From MGBC124762 sp048201935 (GTDB lineage Bacteria > Bacillota > Clostridia > Oscillospirales > Oscillospiraceae), in assembly GCA_048201935.1 (NCBI GenBank), contig DBFBGR010000022.1:1-64000 (forward strand): a stretch of DNA of 64,000 bases. The letters are read 5' to 3'. Shown piece after piece: positions 33,317-41,449 of the stretch. The position numbers and the translations under genes are program-made. Each line of letters begins with the position of its first letter. Position 1 is the first letter of the stretch. Under the pieces are notes generated by a model that was not told the origin of the DNA, ran no database searches, and saw only the letters and a program-made list of their open reading frames with translations.

Positions 33317-35089
33317 TCATCGGTTTGTCCAGACCGCCGCCGCGGTGATGTCGGTGATGCCCGGGCCCATGTTCGGCTCCACCGCCGACCAAAGTAGATC
33401 CAGACAAAACAGCGCCAGCAAAACAGCGCATATCACCCTCAAGGCCCGCCGGGGCAGGCGTTTGAGCAGGTTGTCCAGCCAGGGCGCCAGGGCGTATACC
33501 GCCGCCGTGCCCGCAATGCCGAAGGCCAGCAGTCCCTCGGCGCTGACGCGGCCCTGGAGGTTCAAAAAGTAGCCCACATAGTCCCACCACCGCTGGCCCT
33601 CGTGGGCCAGCTCCAAATAGAGCCCGGTGGCGTATTCCAGTGCGCCGCACAGGGCCATGGCCAGGAAGAACTCCAGCCCCGGGCGGGTCCGGAAGCGGTA
33701 GAGCAGCAGTAAGATGAGGCATGCCCCCGAGCCGTAGATGGGCAGCCAGGGCCCGTGGAGCACGCCGCGGTTGATGAGCTGGCCTGTGTCCACCGAGGCA
33801 TAGAGCACCTCCCACGCCCAGCCCGCCATGGAGAAGGCGAAAAACAGCGCCACCACCGACCAAAGCCCGTAGCACCGCACCGGGTCGGTGTCTACCGCCC
33901 GCTCCTTGGCGGGCTTGCTCGCCGCCAGGCGCATGGGATAGGAAAGGCCCCGGGCCTCCAGCCGGGCCGGGGTCAACCGGGCCCGGTCCTCCAGGGCCTG
34001 GGCGTAGGCCAGCTCCTGGGGGCCTTGCCGCAGAAGCAGGCCAAAGCTCCGGGCCGCGAAGCCCACAAGGCCAGTTAGCCCGGGCAGCTCCGGCTCCGGG
34101 GGCAGGTCGCTGTAGGCCCGCTCCAAAGCCTCGTCCGTTGCCCGCGTATAAAGCCAGGGCTCGTTCAAAACCGCCTCGTCCGACAGGTTTTGGGCCAGCC
34201 AAGCCTGACGCACGGCGGCGTAATAGTGGGTCAGGGCCGCCTGGCGGTAGGGCCGGGACCACAGCGCGCCGGAGAGGCCAAAGGTGGCCACGCTCAGGGC
34301 CTTCCAGCCCCAAAAGCTCAGCTCCAGGCGAAACAGCTCCCCCTTGCGCCCGGCCATCATCCACCGGGACAGCTCCATGGCCCGCCGGCGACCCATAGAG
34401 GGGTTTTCCGCCAGCAGGTAGGGCACGGGGAAGAGGGCGCAGTACTGCGCCACGCCGCCTGCCACCGTCAGGCTCCACAGGGCCACCGTCAGCGTCCGCG
34501 CCGCCATGACCCAAGCCGCCCGGGTCAGGCATTTCATCTGCTCCAGCCAGAAAAGCCGCCCGCCGGGGACCGTTTGGTACACCCGGCACTCCAGCGCCAT
34601 GCGGCACAGGAGGACCTGGTAAACGCCCTTGACAAAGACCCACACAAAAAGGACCAAAAGGGCGCAGAAAAGCGTCAACAGAGCAAGTCCCGCCCCGGAT
34701 GAGTGGGTCAGCGATGTCAGCGGCTCCAGCGCGTCGGCCATGTAGGCCCCTGACTGGAGCTTGTTGAGCCACCGGGCGATCTCGCCCCGGCTGCGACCCA
34801 GGGCTACGCCGCCGCTCCGGGCCAGCTCCGCCTCCCGCTCCCGGAGCCGCAGGGTCTGGCCCTGGGGGTCCTGGGCCAGCTCTGTCAGCCGCCGGGCCAT
34901 GTCCCAGGGAAGGGGCAGCGCGGCGGTCTGGAGCGTGGGCGCAGCCTGGGTCCGAAGGGACCGCCACGCCGTCACCGACGCGGCCCACTCCCCGCCCAGC
35001 AGCGCCATGAGCAGACACAGCGCCGCCAGCAGCGGCCAGTGACCCCGAAGGGTCCGCCGGGCCGATGCCTTAGCTTCTTTGCTTGTCAC
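33317..35089 (-). CDS. Membrane protein: DUF975 region fused to CmpB-type (ABC transporter type IV) domain
   Basis: The 590-residue protein has many membrane helices. The N-terminal two-thirds resembles DUF975 membrane proteins (TSKEAKASARRTLRGHW start; ENPSMGRRRAMELSRWMM). The C-terminal 190 residues match the putative ABC-transporter type IV/CmpB family (FAFSMAGWAWEVLY, INRGVLHGPWLPIYGSGA, and a GALEYATG core). Both families are uncharacterised. The start is probably the GTG at 35089, with AAGGGAG upstream; the longer frame runs into the tRNA. No ATPase gene is adjacent, so transport activity is not shown. Confidence 0.75.
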   Translation of the reverse strand: MTSKEAKASARRTLRGHWPLLAALCLLMALLGGEWAASVTAWRSLRTQAAPTLQTAALPLPWDMARRLTELAQDPQGQTLRLREREAELARSGGVALGRSRGEIARWLNKLQSGAYMADALEPLTSLTHSSGAGLALLTLFCALLVLFVWVFVKGVYQVLLCRMALECRVYQTVPGGRLFWLEQMKCLTRAAWVMAARTLTVALWSLTVAGGVAQYCALFPVPYLLAENPSMGRRRAMELSRWMMAGRKGELFRLELSFWGWKALSVATFGLSGALWSRPYRQAALTHYYAAVRQAWLAQNLSDEAVLNEPWLYTRATDEALERAYSDLPPEPELPGLTGLVGFAARSFGLLLRQGPQELAYAQALEDRARLTPARLEARGLSYPMRLAASKPAKERAVDTDPVRCYGLWSVVALFFAFSMAGWAWEVLYASVDTGQLINRGVLHGPWLPIYGSGACLILLLLYRFRTRPGLEFFLAMALCGALEYATGLYLELAHEGQRWWDYVGYFLNLQGRVSAEGLLAFGIAGTAAVYALAPWLDNLLKRLPRRALRVICAVLLALFCLDLLWSAVEPNMGPGITDITAAAVWTNR

Positions 35090-35167
35090 GGCCCATCCAG
35101 CTCCCTTCTGCCCGCAAAAACCCCGTGGGGCCCGCGGATCATGGCGCCCCACGGGGTCTATCCATCC

Positions 35168-35244
35168 TGGCACCCTCGACGCGATTCGAACGCGTGACCT
35201 TCCGCTTAGGAGGCGGACGCTCTATCCAGCTGAGCTACGAAGGC
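35168..35244 (-). tRNA. tRNA-Arg, anticodon CCT
   Basis: On the minus strand a 77-base cloverleaf has the acceptor arm GCCTTCG with CGAGGGT, D-loop TAGCTCAGCTGGATAGAGC, anticodon loop CTCCTAA (anticodon CCT, arginine) and T-loop CGTTCGAATC. The CCA end is encoded. Confidence 0.95.
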
Positions 35245-35324
35245 ATACGCTGGCATTGTACCACATTTGCCCGCCGCTTTCAAGTCGGCGGGCAAAGAAA
35301 ATATACGATTTTCACACAAGGCAC

Positions 35325-35353
35325 TTGACACCGGCAAGAAAAGGCGGTATACT
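35325..35353 (+). promoter_or_regulatory. Promoter of tRNA-Val
   Basis: TTGACA at 35325-35330 and TATACT at 35348-35353 are 17 bases apart, 13 bases before the tRNA. Confidence 0.82.
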
Positions 35354-35366
35354 ATACAAGCTGTTT

Positions 35367-35443
35367 GGACGATTAGCTCAGCTGGTATGAGCATCCGCTT
35401 GACGTGCGGGAGGTCACAGGTTCAAGTCCTGTATCGTCCACCA
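35367..35443 (+). tRNA. tRNA-Val, anticodon GAC
   Basis: The 77-base gene has acceptor arm GGACGAT with ATCGTCC, anticodon loop TTGACGT (anticodon GAC, valine), T-loop GGTTCAAGTC and an encoded CCA. Confidence 0.95.
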
Positions 35444-35445
35444 CA

Positions 35446-35481
35446 AAACCGCCCTTTCCTTTCGGAAAGAGCGGTTTTTTC
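35446..35481 (+). terminator. Terminator after tRNA-Val
   Basis: AAAACCGC pairs with GCGGTTTT, with an inner CTTTCC/GGAAAG stem, and further T residues follow. Confidence 0.85.
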
Positions 35482-35490
35482 TATGCCTTT

Positions 35491-35613
35491 TTACTGTCTT
35501 TGCGCGTGCGAGCCGGCGTTCTCCACCAGCGCAGTGGTGAGGTGAGGGTCAGATAGCAGAGCTCCCTTCAGCAGACGGACCGCCAAAAGGCTGGAACGCC
35601 GGTCTCTTTTCAT
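35491..35613 (-). CDS. Small basic protein downstream of the cupin gene, 40 residues
   Basis: A 40-residue frame beginning MKRDRRSSLLAVRLLKGALL lies 11 bases after the stop of the decarboxylase-cupin gene. TAAGGAGCG sits eight bases before its ATG, overlapping the end of that gene. No family is recognised and no membrane segment is clear. The good ribosome site and spacing support translation as the last gene of the operon, but without homologues it could be chance. Confidence 0.4.
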   Translation of the reverse strand: MKRDRRSSLLAVRLLKGALLSDPHLTTALVENAGSHAQRQ

Positions 35614-35624
35614 GGCTACGCTCC

Positions 35625-36359
35625 TTACCCCAACTTGCCGTACTGCTCATCATCCACTGGCTCGCACCATCCGGTGGAGCAGTCCTCACCGGGGGCCTCA
35701 AAGGCGATGTGGCTGAACCAACTGTCCTTGGCCGCGCCGTGCCAGTGCTTCACCCCGGCGGGGATGTAGACCACGTCGCCGGGGCGGAGCTCTCGGGCGT
35801 CTTCCCCCCACGCCTGATACCAGCCCCGCCCATCGGTGCACAACAGGATCTGCCCACCGCCGCTCTTGGCGTGATGGATATGCCAGTGGTTGCGGCAGCC
35901 CGGCTCAAAGGTGACGTTGGCCAGAAAAATGGTCTCCTTGGGATCGGTCAAGGGATTGAGGTAGCTCTGGCCGTCAAAGTACTGGGCGTAGGCGTCGTTG
36001 GGCGCACCCAGACCGAACATCCCACCGTCCACACCAGGGTCGTCCTTGTAGACCTCCACCGCCGTGCGGAAGGCGGCCCAGGCGTTGGGCCAGCCGGCGT
36101 AGAAGGCCACATGGGTCAAAATTTCCGCCATCTCGCTACGGGTCACACCGTTCTTCTTGGCGTTTTGGACATGGAATTGGAAGGAGCTGTCGATGAGCCC
36201 CTTGCTCACCAGCACGGTGACGGTGAGGATGGAGCGCATTTTTATGCTGAGTCCTGAACCGTTCCAGACTTCCCCAAAAAGTACATCGTCGTTGAGCTGG
36301 GCAAACTTGGGGGCAAACTCCCCCAGTTGGTCCCGGCCCGCGGTCTGTTTGATCTTCAT
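35625..36359 (-). CDS. Carboxymuconolactone decarboxylase-cupin fusion protein
   Basis: The 244-residue protein joins two domains. Residues about 20-110 are a carboxymuconolactone decarboxylase/AhpD-like helical domain (SIKMRSILTVTVLVSKG, FHVQNAKKNGVTRSEMAEILTHVAFYAGWP). Residues about 140-230 form a cupin barrel with metal ligands in HWHIHHAKSGGGQILL and GVKHWHG. The usual AhpD CxxC is absent, so peroxidase chemistry is unlikely. It overlaps the 80-residue gene upstream by 4 bases. The operon is divergent from a LysR regulator and shares a promoter motif with the flavodoxin-fusion gene. Substrate unknown. Confidence 0.9.
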   Translation of the reverse strand: MKIKQTAGRDQLGEFAPKFAQLNDDVLFGEVWNGSGLSIKMRSILTVTVLVSKGLIDSSFQFHVQNAKKNGVTRSEMAEILTHVAFYAGWPNAWAAFRTAVEVYKDDPGVDGGMFGLGAPNDAYAQYFDGQSYLNPLTDPKETIFLANVTFEPGCRNHWHIHHAKSGGGQILLCTDGRGWYQAWGEDARELRPGDVVYIPAGVKHWHGAAKDSWFSHIAFEAPGEDCSTGWCEPVDDEQYGKLG

Positions 36360-36598
36360 TGTCTATTCTCCTTTCCTTGCTTTTGCAGTTGGTAACGCAG
36401 ATAGTCCAGGCAGTCCAGCCGCTTTTCTCCGCCGTGTATCTCGTCCAGCAGCACTCTGCGCCAGTTATCCAAAAGCCAAGAGCACTGGAAACGGTCCTTT
36501 TCCTTCATTGCCGTCATGTAGCTCTGGATCAGTTGGTCATCACAGCCGGCGTCGATCAGGTTTTGCCGGATCTGTTCCTCTGTCATGGTTGGGATCAT
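36356..36598 (-). CDS. Small protein heading the cupin operon, 80 residues
   Basis: This 80-residue helical protein (TEEQIRQNLIDAGCDDQLIQSYM and a C-terminal LDCLDYLRYQLQKQ) resembles short unknowns often found next to flavodoxin and cupin genes in clostridia, but I cannot name a domain with certainty. Its stop overlaps the start of the decarboxylase-cupin gene. GGGGGTG precedes the start. It is the first gene behind the shared promoter motif. Confidence 0.7.
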   Translation of the reverse strand: MIPTMTEEQIRQNLIDAGCDDQLIQSYMTAMKEKDRFQCSWLLDNWRRVLLDEIHGGEKRLDCLDYLRYQLQKQGKENRQ

Positions 36599-36619
36599 TT
36601 CTTCACCCCCTGTGATCCT

Positions 36620-36662
36620 ATTATAGACCCCACATATAACAATATCAAATACTTATAACGAA
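36620..36662 (-). promoter_or_regulatory. Promoter with shared LysR-type motif, cupin operon
   Basis: On the minus strand a -35 TTGATA and a -10 TATAAT (complement of 36620-36625) are 17 bases apart. The -35 box lies inside a 26-base block at 36637-36662 that recurs, 23 of 26 identical, at 41220-41245 in the same place relative to another promoter. A LysR gene starts at 36730 in the opposite direction, so this is the likely operator. Confidence 0.72.
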
Positions 36663-36729
36663 TGCGCCATTATGCTTGACAGCTATATGACCCCCGTGAT
36701 AAAATTTTGCGCAAAGGGGGCCTATTGTC

Positions 36730-37626
36730 ATGGAACTGCGTGTTTTGCGATATTTTTTGGCCGTGGCGCGGGAGGAGAATATCTCCCGGGCGGCGGAGGC
36801 CCTGCACACCGCCCAGCCCTCCCTCTCCCGGCAGCTCAAAGAGCTGGAGGAGGAGCTGGGCAAGACCCTGTTCCTCCGGGGACGGCGGAAAATTACCTTA
36901 ACAGAGGACGGGATGTTCCTGCGCAAGCGGGCGGAGGAGATCATTGAGCTGGTGGACCGAACCACCAGAGAACTGACCTTGAGCGCGGAGACGCTGGCGG
37001 GAGACGTATACATCGGCGCGGGAGAAACCGAGGGCATGCAACTGGTGGCTCGTGTGGCGGGCACCCTTGCCCACGACTGCCCGGACATACACCTGCACAT
37101 CGTCAGCGGCGATCGAATGGATATCGTAGAGCAACTGGATAAGGGCTTGATCGACTTCGCTGTGCTGGTAGGCAGGCCGGACGCGCAGAAGAAATATGAG
37201 CACCTGTGCCTGCCCCAACGGGACACCTGGAGCGTGCTGTTGCGAAAGGACCATCCCTTGGCCCAAAAGTCCGCCGTCCGGCCGGAGGATCTGTACCAAG
37301 AGCCCCTTTTGCTCTCCCGCCAGGTCCAGGATGGCACGCCCTTCCTGGCTTGGATGGGGAAAAATTTATCCCAACTCAACGTGGTCAGCACCCACAATCT
37401 CATCTACAACGCCTCCCTCATGGTGGCCCAGGGGCTGGGGGTGGCGGTGACGCTGGCGGGGCTCATCAACACCACCGGCGACAGCTCTCTGTGCTATCGC
37501 CCGCTGTCCCCGCCTTTGGAGGTGGAGCTGTTTCTGATGTGGAAGCGCTATCAGACTCTTTCCCCCGCGGGGACGAAATTCCTGGAGCTGCTGCAGGAGG
37601 AAGTGACAAACGCAATGGAAATATAA
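36730..37626 (+). CDS. LysR family transcriptional regulator
   Basis: The 298-residue protein starts MELRVLRYFLAVAREENISRAAEALHTAQPSLSRQLKELEEELG (shown in outline), the LysR winged helix. A substrate-binding domain follows from about residue 90. It is divergent from the cupin operon and convergent with the aldo/keto reductase gene, and the promoters of both units carry a common motif, so it probably controls them. The inducer is unknown. AAGGGGG lies before the ATG, and a strong terminator follows. Confidence 0.95.
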   Translation: MELRVLRYFLAVAREENISRAAEALHTAQPSLSRQLKELEEELGKTLFLRGRRKITLTEDGMFLRKRAEEIIELVDRTTRELTLSAETLAGDVYIGAGETEGMQLVARVAGTLAHDCPDIHLHIVSGDRMDIVEQLDKGLIDFAVLVGRPDAQKKYEHLCLPQRDTWSVLLRKDHPLAQKSAVRPEDLYQEPLLLSRQVQDGTPFLAWMGKNLSQLNVVSTHNLIYNASLMVAQGLGVAVTLAGLINTTGDSSLCYRPLSPPLEVELFLMWKRYQTLSPAGTKFLELLQEEVTNAMEI

Positions 37627-37627
37627 G

Positions 37628-37661
37628 AAGGGGATGCCGCTGTTCGCGGCATCCCCTTTTT
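37628..37661. terminator. Bidirectional terminator between lysR and aldo/keto reductase genes
   Basis: A 13-bp perfect stem (AAGGGGATGCCGC and complement) closes on TGTTC and is followed by five T residues. Confidence 0.92.
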
Positions 37662-37688
37662 CAAACAATGGCCTGCGCCGGCTCCATT

Positions 37689-38540
37689 TTAGTCATGGAT
37701 CTTCCAGCCGTTGAGGAACCTGGCGGTCTGGGCGGCGGAGTGGTCGATGATCTCGCTGTGGCCCAGGTCCAGGGCGGCGATGGCCGTCATATCCTCCTGG
37801 TCGAGCTGGAGATCCCAGATGTTCAGGTTCTCCTCCATGCGCTCCTTGTGGGTGGACTTGGGGATGACGACCGCGCCCCGCTGGACATTCCACCGCAGGG
37901 CCGCCTGGGCGGCGGTCTTGCCGTACTTCTCGTCAATTTGGGTCAGAGCGGGATGGGTAAAGATGCCGTGCTTGCCCTCGGCCAGCGGGCCCCACGCCTC
38001 GGGGACCACGCCCAGCTCCTTCATGTTCTCAATGGCGCCGCTCTGGGCGAAGAAGGGGTGGAGCTCCACCTGATCCACCATGGGGGCGATCCTGGTATTG
38101 AGGCACAGGTCGGTGAGCCGGTCAGGATAGAAGTTGCACACGCCGATGGCCCGAATGCGACCGGCCTCGTAAAGCTCCTCCATGGCCCGCCAGGAGCCGT
38201 AGTAGTCGTTCATGGGCTGGTGGATGAGATAGAGGTCGAGGTAGTCCAGGCCCAGCTTGTCCAGAGAGGTCTGGAAGGTTTTCTTGGCGTTCTCGTAGCC
38301 CTGGTCCTGGACCCACAGCTTGGTGGTGATGAACAGCTCCTCACGGGGAACGCCGCACTCCCGGATGGCCTTGCCCACCGCCTCTTCGTTGAAGTAGGCG
38401 GCGGCGGTGTCGATGAGCCGGTAGCCGGTGTCGACGGCCTCCCGCACCGCCCTTTCGCACACCTCGGCCTCGGGCACCTGGAACACGCCAAAGCCCTCCA
38501 TGGGCATTTGAACGCCGTTTTTCAAGGTAACATATTCCAT
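37689..38540 (-). CDS. Aldo/keto reductase
   Basis: This 283-residue TIM-barrel NADPH-dependent reductase has the catalytic tetrad Asp44, Tyr49, Lys74 and His107 (DTAAAYFNEEA, TTKLW, LYLIHQP). The NADP-binding end reads VVIPKSTHKERMEEN. It closely resembles the AKR5 group (2,5-diketo-gluconate/methylglyoxal reductase type). It starts 23 bases after the stop of the SLH-flavodoxin gene, so it is in the same transcript and under the shared motif. The physiological carbonyl substrate is unknown. Confidence 0.93.
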   Translation of the reverse strand: MEYVTLKNGVQMPMEGFGVFQVPEAEVCERAVREAVDTGYRLIDTAAAYFNEEAVGKAIRECGVPREELFITTKLWVQDQGYENAKKTFQTSLDKLGLDYLDLYLIHQPMNDYYGSWRAMEELYEAGRIRAIGVCNFYPDRLTDLCLNTRIAPMVDQVELHPFFAQSGAIENMKELGVVPEAWGPLAEGKHGIFTHPALTQIDEKYGKTAAQAALRWNVQRGAVVIPKSTHKERMEENLNIWDLQLDQEDMTAIAALDLGHSEIIDHSAAQTARFLNGWKIHD

Positions 38541-38563
38541 AACTGTGCCTCCAAAAGCGTAAT

Positions 38564-41140
38564 TTACAGCGCGGGGCCGGTCTTGGGCAGGTCCAAGCCG
38601 TTCACCCAGCTTGCCACGGCGGACTGGCTGGCCCCGCCGGAGAAGCGGCTGCCGGAGAGCCAGGTGGCCCCGGTAGTCACCGCCGCCAGATTGGTGGCGC
38701 TGGAGCCGATGGGGCTGCTCCCGGAGGTGCAGAAGGGCACGATGGTCTTGCCATCGAGGCCGTAGCTCTCCACAAAGGTATACAGGATCTTGGGGGCCTG
38801 ACCATGCCAGATGGGATAGCCCAGGAAGACCACATCGTACTGGGCCATATTCTCCACCGAGCCGGTGATAGCAGGCCGGGCGGTGGGGTCGTTCTGCTCC
38901 TGATTGGCCCGGCTGGAATTGTTGTTGTAGTTCAGGTCGGCGGAGGTATAGGGCGTTTCGGGCACGACCTCATAGAGGTCGGCGGCATCGCCCAGGGCGG
39001 TCTTGATGTGGTTGGCGATGCCCTCGGTGGTGTTGGTGGCGGAGAAATAGGCCACCAGAATGCGCGCTCCTTCAGGCTCCGGCGTGGGGTCGACTTTGGC
39101 AGGCAGAGACTTCTCCAGCCAGGCGGTGATCTCGTTTCTGTCGTAAGCGGAATAGCTCACCATCAGCCCCTCACGGATGACGCTGTTGGGAGCATATTTG
39201 GCGATGGCGCTGATGGTCTGGCCAAACTGGCCGCCGCCCATGGAGCAGAAGGGTACGATGGTCTTGCCGCTGAGGTCATTGCTGGTCAGGAAGGTGCGCA
39301 CACAGGCGGGAATAGACGACCACCAGTTGCAGTAGCCCAGCAAAATGGTATCGTACCCGCTCACGTCGGGCATGGACTTCAGCGCGGGGGCGGCCTCGGC
39401 GCGCAACTCGTCCAGGGCCTCGCCGTAGAGCACCGGGCCGTTGCTGGAGGAGGAATAGGGCGTGGCCCGCTCCAGGCGGACGATGTCCAGACCGCTCATG
39501 TCGTGGATGAGGTTGGCCAGCCCCTCGGTGTTGCCCGTCTGGGAGAAATAGACGATGAGGGTCTTGCCGGTCTTGACCTCCGCCTTGGCGGTGTAGGTGC
39601 TGGTGGCCGTCCCAGCGGCGGTCCCGGCGCTGCGCACCGGGCGGAAGCCGATGCTGTAAAGGCCCACGTCAGCGGACTGGGCGCCCCGATAAGCGGAGCG
39701 GATGTGCTTGGGATGGTCGTTCCAGCCGCCGCCCCGGACCACCTTGGCGTTGCCGCCGTTGGGGCCAGTGGGGTCGGTAGCCGCGCCGCTACCGTATGCG
39801 CCGTACCAGTCCCACACCCACTCGGCGGCGTTGCCGTGCATGTTGTAGAGACCGTAGGAATTGGCGGGATACTGGGTCACCGCCACGGTGCGGCGCAGGT
39901 AGGCGCCCGAGCCGTTGACCCAATTTCCGCTGGCGTCGTTGTTGTAGCCGTAGGCGTTGTAGCAGTTGGCGTCGCTGTTGTGAACGTAATCGCCAAAGTG
40001 GAAGGGCGTGGTGGTGTTGGCGCGGGCGGCGTACTCCCACTCGGCCTCGGTGGGCAGACGGTAGCCGTTGGCGGCTCGGTTCCAGGTGACGGTAGTGCCC
40101 GAAACCGTGTAACACGGGGTCAGGCCCGCCGCCACGCTCAGCTTGTTGCAGTATTCGATGGCGTCGTACCAGGTAATGTTCGTCACGGGCAGGTCGTCCC
40201 CCTTGGTCTCGCTGGGGTCAGTCCCCATGACGGCCCGATAGTCCTTCTGGGTCACCTCGGTCTTGGACATATAGAAATTGCTCACGGTGACGCTGTGGCG
40301 GGTCTCGTCGGAATCCCGCTCGGGCTCGCCGGCGGGGCTGCCCATCTGGAAGGTCCCGCCCTGGATGAGGGCGAAGTCATCCTCCACAGGGGTAGGCGTG
40401 GGGGTGGGAGTAGGCGTCGTGGAGCCACCGCTGCCGGAAGGACGAGAGCCGCCACCACCGCCCGAACTGCCGCCCCCAGAGGGCCGGGTGCTGGGCGAGG
40501 GGCTGGGAGCAGCGGTGTCCTGGTCGGCCTTAGCGCGGTTGGCCAGGATCACCGCGACCTCAGCGCGAGTGGCGTTGCCCTTGGGATCAAAGCGGTTGCC
40601 GTCCTTGCCGTTGACCACGCCGTTCTGCTTGGCCCAGGCCACGGCGGTGACGGCAAAGTCGGAGATGGCGTCCTGGTCGGCAAAGCGCTCGCCAGTCTCC
40701 ACAGCGGGACTGCCCGCCATGCGCCAGAGGATGGTCACGATCTGTTCCCGGGTCACAGGGTCATTTGTCCCGAATAGGCTGTTGCCGTAGCCATTAATGA
40801 TACCTTGCTGGGAGGCCCAGAGAACGGCGTTAGTGTACCAAGTGCCCTCCGCCGTATCAGTAAAGCTGTCCGTCCCGGTGACGGCAGGCTCGCCCGCCTG
40901 CCGGTAGAGGGCGGTGGCAAGCATAGCACGGGTCATGGTGCCGTTGGGGTCAAAGCTGGTGGCGGAGGTGCCGCTCATCAGACCGTTGGTGCGGCAGTAC
41001 TCCACCGCCTCGGTGTACCAGGTATCAGCGGGTACATCGGCAAAGGGGCTGTCCCCCTCGGCGGCGAGGCCCATGACCGCCACGGAGAGCACCATGGCAA
41101 CGGCCAGCAGCAGAACGCCAAGTCGTTTGATGTTTTTCAT
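38564..41140 (-). CDS. Surface multidomain protein: signal peptide, three SLH, FGE-like domain, two flavodoxins
   Basis: The 858-residue protein has a signal peptide (to about residue 27) and SLH repeats at about 31-74, 92-135 and 152-196. A Gly/Ser-rich then Thr-Pro-repeat linker (207-252) and an FGE-sulfatase/SUMF1-like domain (257-503, with NITWYDAIEYCN, RLPTEAEWEYAAR, GNAAEWVWDW, RGGGW) follow. Flavodoxin domain 1 (526-680) has the FMN loop SQTGNTE; flavodoxin domain 2 (693-848) has SATNTTE. The two cysteines that real formylglycine enzymes carry after RGG.W are missing. SLH repeats imply a cell-wall location, so the flavodoxins would work outside the cell. Start 41140 has AAGGAG. The aldo/keto reductase gene follows directly. 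Confidence 0.92.
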   Translation of the reverse strand: MKNIKRLGVLLLAVAMVLSVAVMGLAAEGDSPFADVPADTWYTEAVEYCRTNGLMSGTSATSFDPNGTMTRAMLATALYRQAGEPAVTGTDSFTDTAEGTWYTNAVLWASQQGIINGYGNSLFGTNDPVTREQIVTILWRMAGSPAVETGERFADQDAISDFAVTAVAWAKQNGVVNGKDGNRFDPKGNATRAEVAVILANRAKADQDTAAPSPSPSTRPSGGGSSGGGGGSRPSGSGGSTTPTPTPTPTPVEDDFALIQGGTFQMGSPAGEPERDSDETRHSVTVSNFYMSKTEVTQKDYRAVMGTDPSETKGDDLPVTNITWYDAIEYCNKLSVAAGLTPCYTVSGTTVTWNRAANGYRLPTEAEWEYAARANTTTPFHFGDYVHNSDANCYNAYGYNNDASGNWVNGSGAYLRRTVAVTQYPANSYGLYNMHGNAAEWVWDWYGAYGSGAATDPTGPNGGNAKVVRGGGWNDHPKHIRSAYRGAQSADVGLYSIGFRPVRSAGTAAGTATSTYTAKAEVKTGKTLIVYFSQTGNTEGLANLIHDMSGLDIVRLERATPYSSSSNGPVLYGEALDELRAEAAPALKSMPDVSGYDTILLGYCNWWSSIPACVRTFLTSNDLSGKTIVPFCSMGGGQFGQTISAIAKYAPNSVIREGLMVSYSAYDRNEITAWLEKSLPAKVDPTPEPEGARILVAYFSATNTTEGIANHIKTALGDAADLYEVVPETPYTSADLNYNNNSSRANQEQNDPTARPAITGSVENMAQYDVVFLGYPIWHGQAPKILYTFVESYGLDGKTIVPFCTSGSSPIGSSATNLAAVTTGATWLSGSRFSGGASQSAVASWVNGLDLPKTGPAL

Positions 41141-41202
41141 GTTTCTTTCACTCCTTGTTGTTTTCGGTGGCTCCCCGCGTTCCACCACCTGACTCTGCCG
41201 TC

Positions 41203-41245
41203 ATTGTATCGCAGCCTTTTAACAATAGCAAATACTTATACCAAA
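41203..41245 (-). promoter_or_regulatory. Promoter with shared LysR-type motif, SLH-flavodoxin gene
   Basis: On the minus strand a -35 TTGCTA and a -10 TACAAT (complement of 41203-41208) are 17 bases apart. The -35 lies in the block 41220-41245, nearly identical to 36637-36662. This gives a leader of about 56 bases before the start at 41140. Confidence 0.72.
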
Positions 41246-41449
41246 TAATTCACTATACCTTCGCAGTATAGCAATCCTGGCGTATCTACGATTTTTGTGA
41301 ATGGTGTATCAAATGCGCGGCGTGTCTCTTTTTTTGCCTCTGGGGCTCTTTGCGACGGATTTTCCCGCCAGGTCTGGCGTATATTGGTTTCATTCCCCGA
41401 TTCCGGGGCAGACTATGACCAAACGCCGACAAAGGAGGGTCTCACGCCT

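Noticed and set aside
38564..41140. A genuine sulfatase-activating formylglycine enzyme
   Set aside because: The FGE-like domain lacks the paired cysteines expected after RGG.W, and no sulfatase gene is near.
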